A DNA stretch of 64,000 nt from Streptomyces panaciradicis (GCF_023516615.1 NZ_JAMGBF010000001.1:1-64000), one strand, 5' to 3'. Positions 35,521 through 44,051 are shown, counted from the stretch's first letter. Numbers and translations: made by a program. The notes: a model not told the origin generated them from the letters alone.

Positions 35521-36506
35521 CAGGCAGCCGCCTTCGCTGTCGTGATCCGGCGCCGCAGCCGCCGCAACTTGGAGGAGCGGTGCATGTCCATCGTCTCGAG
35601 CACGTCGCCGAGCATGTCCTGCGGCAGGCGCTGGATGGCGGCCGCGCTCCTCGCCCGCAGCTGCCGGTACACCGACGGCTCCCACTTCTCCTCGTCCGAG
35701 ACGTGGTGGGCGATGATCGCGCAGTAGGTGCGCACGGCCTTCGGCAGCAGCCGGTCGGCGTCCGGGTCCTGCCGCGTCTCCTCGATGACCTGGTCGAAGG
35801 CGCGGATGAAGTCCAGCTGGCGGACGTCGCCGATCTGGGTCAGCGAGGAGGCGACCCCGCGCCGGTAGAACACGCCGAGCAGGCTCACCACGGCGAACGA
35901 CTCGGCCTCGCGGTGCAGTTTCCAGATCCAGGGCCGGTCCTCGGCGGTGCGCAGCCCGTCCGTGAAGTGCAGCAGGCCCTTGTCGAGCAGCCGGCGGTGG
36001 TAGGCGCCCGCCCAGGCGAAGGCGTAGTCCACCGACGTGGAGCGGTCGGCCGGCAGGATCGCCTCGCGCGGGTCGAACACCTCCCAGCGGCGTCCGATCG
36101 GGACCCGGCTGATCGACCGTGCGCGGGCGGTCGCCTGCACATGGTCGGTGCGCACGAAGTCGCAGCCCAACCCCTCTATCGCGGACACCAGTCGGCTGAA
36201 GTAGCCGGGCGCCAGCCAGTCGTCGCCGTCCAGGAACGTGAGGTACTCGCCCTGGGCGGCGTCCAGTCCGGTGTTGCGGGCGGTGGCAAGACCTCCGTTC
36301 TTCTCATGGCGGATATAACGCACCTGCGCGACCTCGGAAAGCTCCTCGGCCGCCCGCTCGAGAATGGCCGGAGTTTCGTCCTTCGAATGGTCGTCGACCA
36401 GTACGAACTCGAAATCCGGCCGGGCGTTCAAACGCAGGCTTCTCAGGGTGTCGGGGGCGTATTGCTGCACGTTGTAGAACGGCACGATCACGGAAAGCTT
36501 GGGCAC
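35520..36506 (-). CDS. Family 2 glycosyltransferase
   Basis: A 328-residue GT2 (GT-A fold) enzyme. The N-terminal nucleotide-sugar-binding part is KLSVIVPFYNVQQYAPDTLRSL, then FEFVLVDDHSKDET, GGLATARNTGLDAA, and the DxD-type metal site YLTFLDGDDWLAP. The last 120 residues are helical. It likely adds a sugar to the wall or surface polymer of this locus, perhaps the linkage or branching residue. Coupled to the polysialyltransferase-like gene; divergent from the DUF6716 gene. Confidence 0.88.
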   Translation of the reverse strand: MPKLSVIVPFYNVQQYAPDTLRSLRLNARPDFEFVLVDDHSKDETPAILERAAEELSEVAQVRYIRHEKNGGLATARNTGLDAAQGEYLTFLDGDDWLAPGYFSRLVSAIEGLGCDFVRTDHVQATARARSISRVPIGRRWEVFDPREAILPADRSTSVDYAFAWAGAYHRRLLDKGLLHFTDGLRTAEDRPWIWKLHREAESFAVVSLLGVFYRRGVASSLTQIGDVRQLDFIRAFDQVIEETRQDPDADRLLPKAVRTYCAIIAHHVSDEEKWEPSVYRQLRARSAAAIQRLPQDMLGDVLETMDMHRSSKLRRLRRRITTAKAAA

Positions 36507-36676
36507 GTCCGGAAGCCTAGGAGTCGGCCCGACAGGTCAACTTTCCGGTGTCTTTACACTGGGTGAACTCAATGTGTCGGAACGGTGCACCGCCTGTACT
36601 TCCGGCGAATCCGCGGGCCAGTTCGGCTCTCGGCGGGGTGTTGTTAACTTTTTGGCCAGATGCGGTTGGCGCATAC

Positions 36677-36694
36677 CTAGGAATTGCTTCCTAG
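36677..36694. promoter_or_regulatory. Palindrome in the divergent promoter of the glycan locus
   Basis: CTAGGAA-TTGC-TTCCTAG (7-bp arms, 4-nt centre) lies 10 nt before the GTG at 36705. The surrounding 36507-36704 segment is markedly richer in A and T than its neighbours, as expected for divergent promoters. It may be an operator or a leader hairpin. Confidence 0.4.
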
Positions 36695-36704
36695 CGTCTT
36701 CGAC

Positions 36705-38051
36705 GTGCCATCAAGTACCTCGAAGCCCACGCGAATCGCCGTGCTCGCGGACTCCGACACCCGCTGGAAATGGGGTGCGTTGACCGCGGCCCGTATCGCT
36801 CCGGGCCCGTCCATGGAAGCCGCCGAGCGCGAGGACGCGCAAGTCGGCTTCGAGCTGAGCGGTTTCCTGCTGCGCGGACGGGCCACCCCGACCGCGCGCC
36901 AGCTGGCGGAGGTCGGCGTCACGGCCGACTCCCTCCGGGAGGTCACGTCCGTCGAGTTCCTGCGCGCCATGGCGGAGGAGGAGTACGACGTCCTCGTCCT
37001 CGCCCTCGTGGGCGGCGGTGTGCAGGCGATGCTGCACGGCCTCAAGCACGCCTGGGAAGGCCGCACTTCGCGTCCCGTGGTCGTCACCGGGTATGTCGGC
37101 GTCGTCTACGAGAAGCTCGCCGACGGCCTGCTGCTGCGGCACGGCGCGGACCTCGTCCTCGCCAACTCCCGCCAGGACGCGGAGCGTTTCCGGGCCGTGT
37201 ACGAGGGGGTCGGCGCCGACGCCTCGTCGGTGACCGAGGTGGCACTGCCGTTCCTGGGCGGCGAGACCTACACCGGCGAACACGACCCGTACACCGTGGT
37301 GTTCGCGGTCCAGCCGTCCGTCCCGGACAACCGCAGGGACCGCGTCCACCTCCTCGACCGGCTGATCCGGCACGCCCGGCTGCACCCCGAGCGCGAGGTG
37401 CTGCTCAAGCTGCGCTCCCGGCCGGGCGAACACACCACGCACATCGAGGAACTGCCGTACCAGAAGCTGGTCCAGCGGCTCGACCCGCCGGCCAACTTCC
37501 GCCTGGTGTACGGCAACATGGGCGAGGTCCTGGACCGCACCGACCTGCTGGTCACCATCAGCTCGACGGCCGCCCTGGAGTCCCTGCACCGGCGCATCCC
37601 GACGGTCGTCCTGACCGACCTCGGCATCCGCGAGGTCCTCGGCAACCACCACTTCGTCGGCTCCGGCTGCCTCGCCTCCTGGGACCAGCTCGACGCCGGG
37701 CACCGGCCGGTGCCGGACGAGGAGTGGGTGGCCCGCCAGGGCGTCGCCGCGGACGGCACGTACGCCACCGCCTTCGACGCGGCGCGCGAACGCATCGCCG
37801 AACTCCTGGCGAAGCCGGGCGGGTTGGGGCCCCTCGCCCCCTACTACACGCCGGTGACCGCCCCCGGATACCTGCCCGGCATCCTCGCCCGCCACCACCT
37901 CGGCCCCGACGGCGCTCCGCTGCCCGGGGCTCCCGCCCACGACAAGGAGCCGGGGCCTGTCCGGCAGATCGTGCGGCGGGCCGCGCGGGGGGCCTACCGG
38001 CACGGGGTGCAGCGGGTGGCGCCCGTCATCCGGCGGATGGGGGAGCTGTGA
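36705..38051 (+). CDS. DUF6716 putative glycosyltransferase
   Basis: A 448-residue protein with a GT-B-like two-domain pattern. The N-terminal domain opens with TRIAVLADSDTRWKWGALTAARI and includes DVLVLALVGGGVQAML. The C-terminal domain has EVLLKLRSRPGEHTTHIEE and the donor-site-like DLLVTISSTAALESLHRRIP. I place it in the DUF6716 family from memory of similar Streptomyces proteins next to neuA/neuB genes. Start is GTG at 36705; an upstream TTG would add 7 residues. It heads the rightward arm of the glycan locus. Confidence 0.75.
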   Translation: MPSSTSKPTRIAVLADSDTRWKWGALTAARIAPGPSMEAAEREDAQVGFELSGFLLRGRATPTARQLAEVGVTADSLREVTSVEFLRAMAEEEYDVLVLALVGGGVQAMLHGLKHAWEGRTSRPVVVTGYVGVVYEKLADGLLLRHGADLVLANSRQDAERFRAVYEGVGADASSVTEVALPFLGGETYTGEHDPYTVVFAVQPSVPDNRRDRVHLLDRLIRHARLHPEREVLLKLRSRPGEHTTHIEELPYQKLVQRLDPPANFRLVYGNMGEVLDRTDLLVTISSTAALESLHRRIPTVVLTDLGIREVLGNHHFVGSGCLASWDQLDAGHRPVPDEEWVARQGVAADGTYATAFDAARERIAELLAKPGGLGPLAPYYTPVTAPGYLPGILARHHLGPDGAPLPGAPAHDKEPGPVRQIVRRAARGAYRHGVQRVAPVIRRMGEL

Positions 38052-38093
38052 GCGGCGACTCCGGTGGTTTTGAGAGTGCGGCTCCGTCGGGGT

Positions 38094-38118
38094 TGATCGC
38101 GCAGTTCCCCGCGCCCCT
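38094..38118. repeat. Streptomyces interspersed intergenic repeat fragment
   Basis: The segment starting TGATCGCGCAGTTCCCCGCG matches, as far as I recall, a short sequence scattered through many Streptomyces intergenic regions. Only one copy is seen in this window. It is followed by a small GC hairpin (GGGCGGCTTGGCCGCCC) ending around 38140. Confidence 0.45.
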
Positions 38119-38176
38119 ACAGGGCGGCTTGGCCGCCCATCAGACCTCAGCGAACTCTGCACAAGGAGTGCGACCC

Positions 38177-39442
38177 ATGTCCGACTCGCCGGCCGACACC
38201 GGGGCCACCGTGCGCCGCGTGCTCGCCGTCATCCCCGCGCGCGGCGGCTCCAAGGGTGTGCCCGCGAAGAACCTCGCCCCCGTCGGCGGTGTGCCGCTGG
38301 TGTCGCGGGCGGTGCGCGAGTGCCGGGCGACCCGTCTGGTGACCGACGTCGTCGTCTCCACCGACGACCACGCCATCGCCGCCGCGGCCCGCGAGGCCGG
38401 CGCCGAGGTCGTGCTGCGCCCCGCGGCCATCGCCGGGGACACCGCCACCTCCGAGGCCGCCGTCCTGCACGCCATGGACGCCCACGAGGCCCTGCACGGA
38501 GCGGCCGTCGACGTGGTGCTGCTCGTGCAGTGCACCAGCCCGTTCCTCGCCCGCGAGGACATCGACGGGGTGGCCGGCGCGGTCGCGGAGAACGGCGCGG
38601 ACACCGCCGTCACCGTCGCCCCCTTCCACGGGTTCATCTGGCGCGACGCCGAGGACGAGATCGCCCCCGGCACCGTCACCGAGGCCGACGCGGCCACCGG
38701 CGGCGGCTTCGGCGTCAACCACGACAAGTCCTACCGCCCGCGCCGCCAGGACCGCCCCCAGGACCTGCTGGAGACCGGCGCCGCCTACGCCATGCACGCG
38801 GCCGGCTTCCGCAAGCACCAGCACCGCTTCTTCGGCCGCACCGAGCTGGTCCGCACCGACCCCGCCCGCGTGCTGGAGATCGACGACCCGCACGACCTCG
38901 CCCGCGCCCGCGCGCTGGCCCCCCTCTTCGACGCGGACCGCCCCGGTTCGCTGCCGACCGCCGACGACATCGACGCGGTCGTACTGGACTTCGACGGCAC
39001 CCAGACCGACGACCGGGTGCTGATCGACGCCGATGGAAAGGAGTTCGTCTCCGTGCACCGCGGGGACGGGCTCGGCATCGCCGCGCTGCGCAAGAGCGGC
39101 CTGAACATGCTGATCCTCTCCACGGAGCAGAACCCGGTCGTCGCCGCCCGGGCCCGGAAGCTCAAGATCCCGGTCCTGCACGGCATCGACCGGAAGGACC
39201 TCGCACTCAAGCAGTGGTGCGAGGAGCAGGGCATCGCGCCCGAGCGCGTGCTCTACGTCGGCAACGACGTCAACGACCTCCCGTGCTTCGCCCTCGTGGG
39301 CTGGCCCGTGGCGGTCGCGAGCGCCCACGACGTGGTACGCGGCGCCGCCCGTGCGGTCACCACCGTCCCCGGTGGCGACGGCGCGATCCGAGAGATCGCC
39401 AGCTGGATCCTCGGCCCCTCTCTCGACTCCCTCGACAGTTAA
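38177..39442 (+). CDS. neuA: CMP-nonulosonate (acylneuraminate) cytidylyltransferase fused to HAD phosphatase
   Basis: A 421-residue bifunctional protein. Residues 10-245 form a NeuA-type cytidylyltransferase: VLAVIPARGGSKGVPAKNLAPVGG (nucleotide loop), STDDHAIAAAA, LVQCTSPF, and the late FFGRTELVRTDP and EIDDPHD. Residues 260-415 form a KDO8P-phosphatase-like HAD domain with nucleophile motif VVLDFDGTQTDD, LILSTEQNPVVAARA and GNDVNDLPC. It activates a nine-carbon sugar acid to its CMP form, and the HAD part may first remove a 9-phosphate. AAGGAG lies 8 nt before the ATG. NeuB follows after 15 nt. Confidence 0.92.
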   Translation: MSDSPADTGATVRRVLAVIPARGGSKGVPAKNLAPVGGVPLVSRAVRECRATRLVTDVVVSTDDHAIAAAAREAGAEVVLRPAAIAGDTATSEAAVLHAMDAHEALHGAAVDVVLLVQCTSPFLAREDIDGVAGAVAENGADTAVTVAPFHGFIWRDAEDEIAPGTVTEADAATGGGFGVNHDKSYRPRRQDRPQDLLETGAAYAMHAAGFRKHQHRFFGRTELVRTDPARVLEIDDPHDLARARALAPLFDADRPGSLPTADDIDAVVLDFDGTQTDDRVLIDADGKEFVSVHRGDGLGIAALRKSGLNMLILSTEQNPVVAARARKLKIPVLHGIDRKDLALKQWCEEQGIAPERVLYVGNDVNDLPCFALVGWPVAVASAHDVVRGAARAVTTVPGGDGAIREIASWILGPSLDSLDS

Positions 39443-39457
39443 GGAAAGTTCACTGCC

Positions 39458-40396
39458 ATGAGCACCTACTCCCGCCTGCGCCAGTTCGGTTCCCGCGAGG
39501 TCGGCCCCGGCCGCCCGGTCTACATCTGCGGCGAGATCGGCATCAACCACAACGGCGAGCTGGAGAACGCCTTCAAGCTGATCGACGTGGCCGCCGCCGC
39601 CGGCTGCGACGCCGTGAAGTTCCAGAAGCGCACCCCCGAGATCTGCACCCCGCGCGACCAGTGGGACATCGAGCGCGACACCCCCTGGGGCCGGATGACC
39701 TACATCGACTACCGCCACCGCGTGGAGTTCGGCGAGGACGAGTACCGCCAGATCGACGAGTACTGCAAGGAGAAGGGGATCGACTGGTTCGCCTCCCCGT
39801 GGGACACCGAGGCCGTCGCCTTCCTGGAGAAGTTCGACGTCCCCGCCCACAAGGTGGCCTCCGCCTCCCTGACCGACGACGAGCTGCTGCGCGCCCTGCG
39901 CTCCACCGGCCGCTCCGTCATCCTGTCCACCGGCATGTCGACGCCGAAGCAGATCCGCCACGCCGTCGAGGTCCTCGGCAGCGACAACATCCTGATGTGC
40001 CACGCCACTTCGACGTACCCGGCGAAGGCCGACGAGCTCAACCTCCGCGTCATCAACACGCTGGAGAAGGAGTTCCCGAACGTCCCGATCGGCTACTCCG
40101 GCCACGAGACCGGCCTGCAGACCACGCTGGCCGCGGTCGCCCTCGGCGCCGTCTTCGTCGAGCGCCACATCACCCTCGACCGCGCGATGTGGGGCTCCGA
40201 CCAGGCCGCCTCCGTCGAGCCGCAGGGCCTGGAGCGCCTGGTCCGCGACATCCGCGTCATCGAGGCCTCCCTCGGCGACGGCGTCAAGAAGGTCTACGAC
40301 TCCGAGCTCGGCCCGATGAAGAAGCTGCGCCGCGTCGCCGGCGTGGTCGCCGAGGCGGAGATCGCCGCGGCGGCGGGCGAGCCGGTCGCCGTCTGA
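39458..40396 (+). CDS. neuB: N-acetylneuraminate/nonulosonate synthase (NeuB type) lacking the SAF domain
   Basis: A 312-residue TIM-barrel synthase condensing phosphoenolpyruvate with a six-carbon sugar to a nine-carbon acid. Family motifs: VYICGEIGINHNGELENA, CDAVKFQKRTPEICTP, WFASPWD, VASASLTDDELL, ILSTGMS, CHATSTYPA, IGYSGHETG and VERHITLDRAMWGSDQAASVEP. Typical NeuB proteins are about 345 residues with a C-terminal antifreeze-like (SAF) domain that closes the active site. This one stops soon after the barrel. It sits 15 nt after the neuA-HAD gene. Product could be Neu5Ac, Kdn or a related acid. Confidence 0.92.
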   Translation: MSTYSRLRQFGSREVGPGRPVYICGEIGINHNGELENAFKLIDVAAAAGCDAVKFQKRTPEICTPRDQWDIERDTPWGRMTYIDYRHRVEFGEDEYRQIDEYCKEKGIDWFASPWDTEAVAFLEKFDVPAHKVASASLTDDELLRALRSTGRSVILSTGMSTPKQIRHAVEVLGSDNILMCHATSTYPAKADELNLRVINTLEKEFPNVPIGYSGHETGLQTTLAAVALGAVFVERHITLDRAMWGSDQAASVEPQGLERLVRDIRVIEASLGDGVKKVYDSELGPMKKLRRVAGVVAEAEIAAAAGEPVAV

Positions 40397-40409
40397 GTTC
40401 CGAGCACAC

Positions 40410-40446
40410 CGAGTCCGGGCGCCCCGAACGGGAGCGCTCGGACTCG
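40410..40446 (+). terminator. Imperfect hairpin after neuB
   Basis: CGAGTCCG at 40410-40417 pairs with CGGACTCG at 40439-40446, with GCGC-containing inner pairs and one G-U and one mismatch. It lies 14 nt after the neuB stop and may be a terminator or processing site before the GT52-like gene. Confidence 0.55.
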
Positions 40447-40527
40447 CAGCGTCCGCGCGCGCCCCGCGCCCGCGCCCTCTGACGTCCAGCGCCTCATCAG
40501 CGCCCTACGACGGGACGGTCGTCGTCG

Positions 40528-41595
40528 ATGAGCCCCCGCGCCGGGAAGACCGGCCCCCACACCCTCGCGTTCGTCGAGAGTCCGGTACAGCTCCTGAACG
40601 TGCTGGAGTGGGCGCACGCCCACGCGCCCGACGCGGAGCTCGCCCTCGTCGTCCTGGCCCCGACCGACCCGATGACCCGCGGCCAGCTGCGCCGCATGGC
40701 CGAACTCGCCCGCGAGGAGGGCCACACCGTCCGCTGGGAGGAGGCCCGGGGTGGCCCCGCGGCGCCCTTCCAGACCGTCGGCGGCCTGACCGGCCTGCTG
40801 CGCCGTGCCCGACGGGTCGTCCTGGGCGACCCCTTCTCCCGTTACGTACAGCTCCTGCTGACCATCACCCGGGCCCGTCATCTGGTCGTCGTCGACGACG
40901 GCACGGCGACCATGGAGTTCGTCGCCCAGCTGGCCCGCGGCGAGCGGCTCGTGCGCTGGCACCGCAAGGGCGGCCGCCCCGGCGCCCGGGACCTGGTCTT
41001 CGCGCCGGTCTCCGCCCGGGCCCGGCGCCGCCTCACCCCCACCGCCGGGCGCCAGGTGGAGATCTTCTCCTCCATGCCGGTGGACGAGACCCCGGCGGGC
41101 GTCACCGTCCACGCCAACGACTTCGCCTGGACCCGCTTCCGCTTCGGCCCGCCGCGGATCACCAGGGGCGCCGACATGGTGGGCACCTCGCTGGTGGAGA
41201 CCGGCGTCGTCGACGCCGAGCGCTACCTGGACGCCGTCCGCACCCTGGCCAAGGCCCACGGCGCCACCCGCTACTTCGCCCACCGCCGCGAGAGCACCGA
41301 GAAGCTGCACCGGCTCGCGGTCGAGACGGGCCTGGAGATAGTCCGGCCCGACCTGCCGCTGGAGCTGATCGCCCGGCGTGGCCCGATCGGCCGTACGATC
41401 CTCAGTTTTCCCTCGACCGTCGTCCACACCCTGCCCCTGGCCCTGGCCGGCACCGAGGTCCGCGTCGCCGTCTGCGACATCGACCCCGCCTGGCTGACCG
41501 ACCACGCCTCCCCCCGAGCCCAGGGCTTCCTCTCAGGAGTGACCGGCACAGCCCGAGACGTAACCCGCCTGCAAACGGTGACAGCCCTCGGCTGA
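40528..41595 (+). CDS. GT52-like glycosyltransferase (candidate nonulosonate transferase)
   Basis: A 355-residue protein. The pattern suggests a GT-B sialyltransferase of family 52 or a relative: opening LAFVESPVQLLNVLEW, an acidic motif in HLVVVDDGTATMEF, a basic His block RYFAHRRESTEKL, then VRPDLPLELIAR and ILSFPSTVVHTLPLAL, which resembles the donor-binding Ser/Thr site. No signal peptide or membrane helix. As the next gene after neuA/neuB it is a plausible enzyme adding the first CMP-activated sugar. The family call is by motif only. Confidence 0.6.
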   Translation: MSPRAGKTGPHTLAFVESPVQLLNVLEWAHAHAPDAELALVVLAPTDPMTRGQLRRMAELAREEGHTVRWEEARGGPAAPFQTVGGLTGLLRRARRVVLGDPFSRYVQLLLTITRARHLVVVDDGTATMEFVAQLARGERLVRWHRKGGRPGARDLVFAPVSARARRRLTPTAGRQVEIFSSMPVDETPAGVTVHANDFAWTRFRFGPPRITRGADMVGTSLVETGVVDAERYLDAVRTLAKAHGATRYFAHRRESTEKLHRLAVETGLEIVRPDLPLELIARRGPIGRTILSFPSTVVHTLPLALAGTEVRVAVCDIDPAWLTDHASPRAQGFLSGVTGTARDVTRLQTVTALG

Positions 41596-41651
41596 CCCTC
41601 CGGCCCGGGAGGCTGACCGTGCTACCCGGCCGGCAGGCCGTCAGTCCGCGC

Positions 41652-42320
41652 TCAGTCGGCCTTCCGTGCCAGCAGGTACGCCCGTGGTCGCTTCTCCTCC
41701 TCCAGTGGCTCGCGCAGCACCCGCGCTTCCACCCGCAGTCCGGCCTTGACCAGCAGGTCCGCCACGCCGGCCGGTGCCCGGAAGTGGTAGTCGAGCGATA
41801 TCTCCCGGCCGAATCGCTCCGTCAGCCGCATCCGGTCGTCCTCGTCGCCGCTCTGGAAGCCGAGCAGGACGTGCCCGCCGGGCACCAGGACGCGGTGGAA
41901 CTCGGCGAAGGCCGTCGGCAGGTGCTCGTCCGGCACGTGGATGATCGAGTAGAGGGCGAGCACCCCGCCCAGGGTCGCGTCCGGCAGGTCCAGCGAGGTC
42001 ATCGACCCGACGTGGAAGCGCAGCCCGGGATGCGCCTCGCGGGCCAGCGCCACCATCCGGGGCGAGAGGTCCACCCCGAACACCGCGAGGCCGAGCGCGT
42101 GCAGTCGCGCGGTGACATGCCCCGGGCCGCTGCCGACGTCGGCGACGGGCGCCGCGCCGTTCGCCCGCACCAGCTCCGCGAAGGACGTCACCAGCGCTCT
42201 GTCCAGCGGCTTGTCGCCCAGCCAGTCGGCGAACCGCTCGGTGTAAGGGCGGGCGATCGCGTCGTACGACGTCTGCGTGGCGTGCAGGAAATCCGGGGTA
42301 CCCGTCATCTCGGAAGTCAC
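41652..42320 (-). CDS. Class I SAM-dependent methyltransferase
   Basis: A 222-residue Rossmann-fold methyltransferase. The SAM motif I is VADVGSGPGHVTARLHALG, motif II acidic is VFGVDLSPRMVALAREAHP, and post-motifs are LALYSIIHVPDEHLPTAFAEFHRVLVPGGHVLLGFQ. The N-terminal YDAIARPYTERFADWL is typical of small-molecule methyltransferases of this type. Substrate unknown. GTG at 42320 and ATG at 42308 are both possible starts. It converges with the GT52-like gene. Confidence 0.88.
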   Translation of the reverse strand: MTSEMTGTPDFLHATQTSYDAIARPYTERFADWLGDKPLDRALVTSFAELVRANGAAPVADVGSGPGHVTARLHALGLAVFGVDLSPRMVALAREAHPGLRFHVGSMTSLDLPDATLGGVLALYSIIHVPDEHLPTAFAEFHRVLVPGGHVLLGFQSGDEDDRMRLTERFGREISLDYHFRAPAGVADLLVKAGLRVEARVLREPLEEEKRPRAYLLARKAD

Positions 42321-42646
42321 GGGGCGGACCCTACCCGGGCCCGTGGGACCGCCGGGTGAAACCGCCGGAAGGCTCCGGCGACACCCCCTGGAACTCCATC
42401 GCCCCACCAGCGGCCCCGGGCAGGCTGCCGGTGGGGCGGCGGCCGTGCCGCACGGTCCGAAAGATGAAACAGAACCACCGGCGCGGGGCGGGGCGTGGTA
42501 TCCGTAGAGAAAAGACAGGTCTACCCATCTCCACTCCCACCCATGCGTCGAGCGGCCGATTTTTCTTCGCCTGACGGGCTGAAGTTTTGTAGATCGAGGG
42601 CGGTCGGCCCCCTCGGCGTCCTACCCTGCAGAGGGTGAAGCAACTG
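42321..42646. other. Intergenic region with no supported gene
   Basis: 326 nt between the divergent methyltransferase and amidohydrolase genes. Short frames here (for example 42356-42574) lack recognisable motifs and their codon composition is ordinary for shadows. There is a poor GC hairpin around 42402-42439. The stretch 42500-42600 is richer in A and T and probably holds the amidohydrolase promoter. Confidence 0.5.
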
Positions 42647-43864
42647 ATGTCACCGGAGTCCGAAAACGATCTGCCCGGCGAAGCCCTGCCCGGCACGCTC
42701 CCCGAGGCGCTGCGTGCCGAACTCGTCGCCTTCCGCCGCGACCTGCACATGCACCCGGAGCTCGGCAACCAGGAGTTCCGCACCACCGCGGCGATCAAGG
42801 AGCGGCTGGAGCGGGCGGGCCTGAAGCCCCGGGTGCTCGCCGGGGGGACCGGGCTGGTCTGTGACATCGGGGAGTGGGACGGCGGCCGGCCCATGCTCGC
42901 CCTGCGCGCCGACATCGACGCGCTGCCCATCCCGGACACCAAGAGCGAGTGCGCCTACCGCTCCACCGTGCCCGACCGGGCGCACGCCTGCGGGCACGAC
43001 GTGCACACCACCGTGGTGCTGGGCGCCGGCCTCGTCATGGCGGACCTGCACCGCCGGGGCCGGCTGCCGCGGCCGGTGCGCCTGCTGTTCCAGCCGGCCG
43101 AGGAGGTGCTGCCCGGCGGCGCCGCCGACGCCATCGAGTACGGCGTCCTGGACGGGGTGGGCCGGATCCTCGCCGTGCACTGCGACCCCCGGGTCGACGC
43201 CGGGCGGATCGGCCTGCGGGAGGGCGCCATCACCTCCGCCTGCGACCGCCTCGAGGTCGCGCTCGACGGCCCCGGCGGCCACACCGCCCGCCCCCACCTG
43301 ACCACCGACCTGGTCACCGCCGCCGCCCGCGTCGCCACCGACGTGCCCGCACTGGTCGGCCGCCGCGTGGACAGCCGCAGCGGCCTGGCCGTGACCTGGG
43401 GCCGTATCGAGTCCGGGCACGCCCCGAACGTCATCCCGCAGCACGCCGAGCTCTCCGGCACCGTGCGCTGCCTCGACCTGGACACCTGGCGGCAGGCCCC
43501 GGACCTCGTCGTCGCGGCCATCGACGAGGTCGCCAACCTGCACGGCGCCAAGTCGGAGATCAACTACGTCCGCGGCGTCCCGCCGGTCGTCAACGACCCG
43601 GACGTCACCGAGCTGCTGCGCGACGCGCAGACCGCCCGCCGCGGCGCCCTGTCCGTGGAGGGCACCGAGCAGAGCCTGGGCGGCGAGGACTTCTCCTGGT
43701 ACCTGGAGCACGTCCCCGGCGCCATGGCCCGCCTCGGCGTCCGCCCGCCCGGCGAGCGCACGGTGCGTGACCTGCACCAGGGCGACTTCGACGTCGACGA
43801 GTCGGCGATCACGGTGGGCGTCGAGCTGTTCACCGCGGCGGCCCTGCTCGACGCGGCCCAGTGA
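42647..43864 (+). CDS. M20-family amidohydrolase (N-acyl amino acid/peptide hydrolase type)
   Basis: A 405-residue metallopeptidase of the M20D group, similar to hippurate hydrolase and N-acyl-L-amino acid amidohydrolases. Metal and catalytic motifs: RADIDALPI, HACGHDVHTTVVLG, FQPAEEVLPGGA (catalytic Glu pair), AVHCDPRVDAGRIG, and the late LGGEDFSWYLEHVPGAMARLG. The dimerisation domain includes GPGGHTARPH. ATG at 42647 follows GAGGGTGAAG. Cytoplasmic. It is just upstream of the nucleoside importer but separated by a terminator, so a functional link is not evident. Confidence 0.9.
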   Translation: MSPESENDLPGEALPGTLPEALRAELVAFRRDLHMHPELGNQEFRTTAAIKERLERAGLKPRVLAGGTGLVCDIGEWDGGRPMLALRADIDALPIPDTKSECAYRSTVPDRAHACGHDVHTTVVLGAGLVMADLHRRGRLPRPVRLLFQPAEEVLPGGAADAIEYGVLDGVGRILAVHCDPRVDAGRIGLREGAITSACDRLEVALDGPGGHTARPHLTTDLVTAAARVATDVPALVGRRVDSRSGLAVTWGRIESGHAPNVIPQHAELSGTVRCLDLDTWRQAPDLVVAAIDEVANLHGAKSEINYVRGVPPVVNDPDVTELLRDAQTARRGALSVEGTEQSLGGEDFSWYLEHVPGAMARLGVRPPGERTVRDLHQGDFDVDESAITVGVELFTAAALLDAAQ

Positions 43865-43877
43865 GCTGAACTTCCCC

Positions 43878-43903
43878 GAACGGCCCTCCTCGGAGGGCCG
43901 TTC
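43878..43903 (+). terminator. Terminator of the amidohydrolase gene
   Basis: A perfect 12-bp inverted repeat (GAACGGCCCTCC at 43878-43889, GGAGGGCCGTTC at 43892-43903) 14 nt after the stop. Confidence 0.85.
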
Positions 43904-44039
43904 GGCCTTCCGACGCAACACGGTTGTAAGCCAATCGTGCGCACATCGAAACCGGGGCGTGTGAGGCCCGCAGACCCCGAGTTCAGGCGCTGTTTGCCTC
44001 GAATCGATAACGGCTTAGGAAGGGGTGTTTTTCTGACAT

Positions 44040-44051
44040 CTACGCGCGTTA
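44040..44051. promoter_or_regulatory. Candidate operator, nucleoside regulon site A
   Basis: CTACGCGCGTTA lies 106 nt before the BMP lipoprotein start. It matches 10 of 12 positions of the perfect palindrome CTACGCGCGTAG found before adenosine deaminase at 57469. It fits a shared repressor site, as described for sites at 45294 and 57469. Confidence 0.45.

Noticed and set aside
34189-41595. Secondary-metabolite or sialic acid catabolism cluster
   Set aside because: There is no polyketide, peptide or terpene core enzyme and no NanA lyase or NanE/NanK. The genes make and transfer a CMP-activated acid, so a surface polymer fits better.
42356-42574. A 72-codon rightward frame in the gap at 42.3-42.6 kb
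   Set aside because: No motif, poor ribosome binding site and no family resemblance; treated as non-coding.
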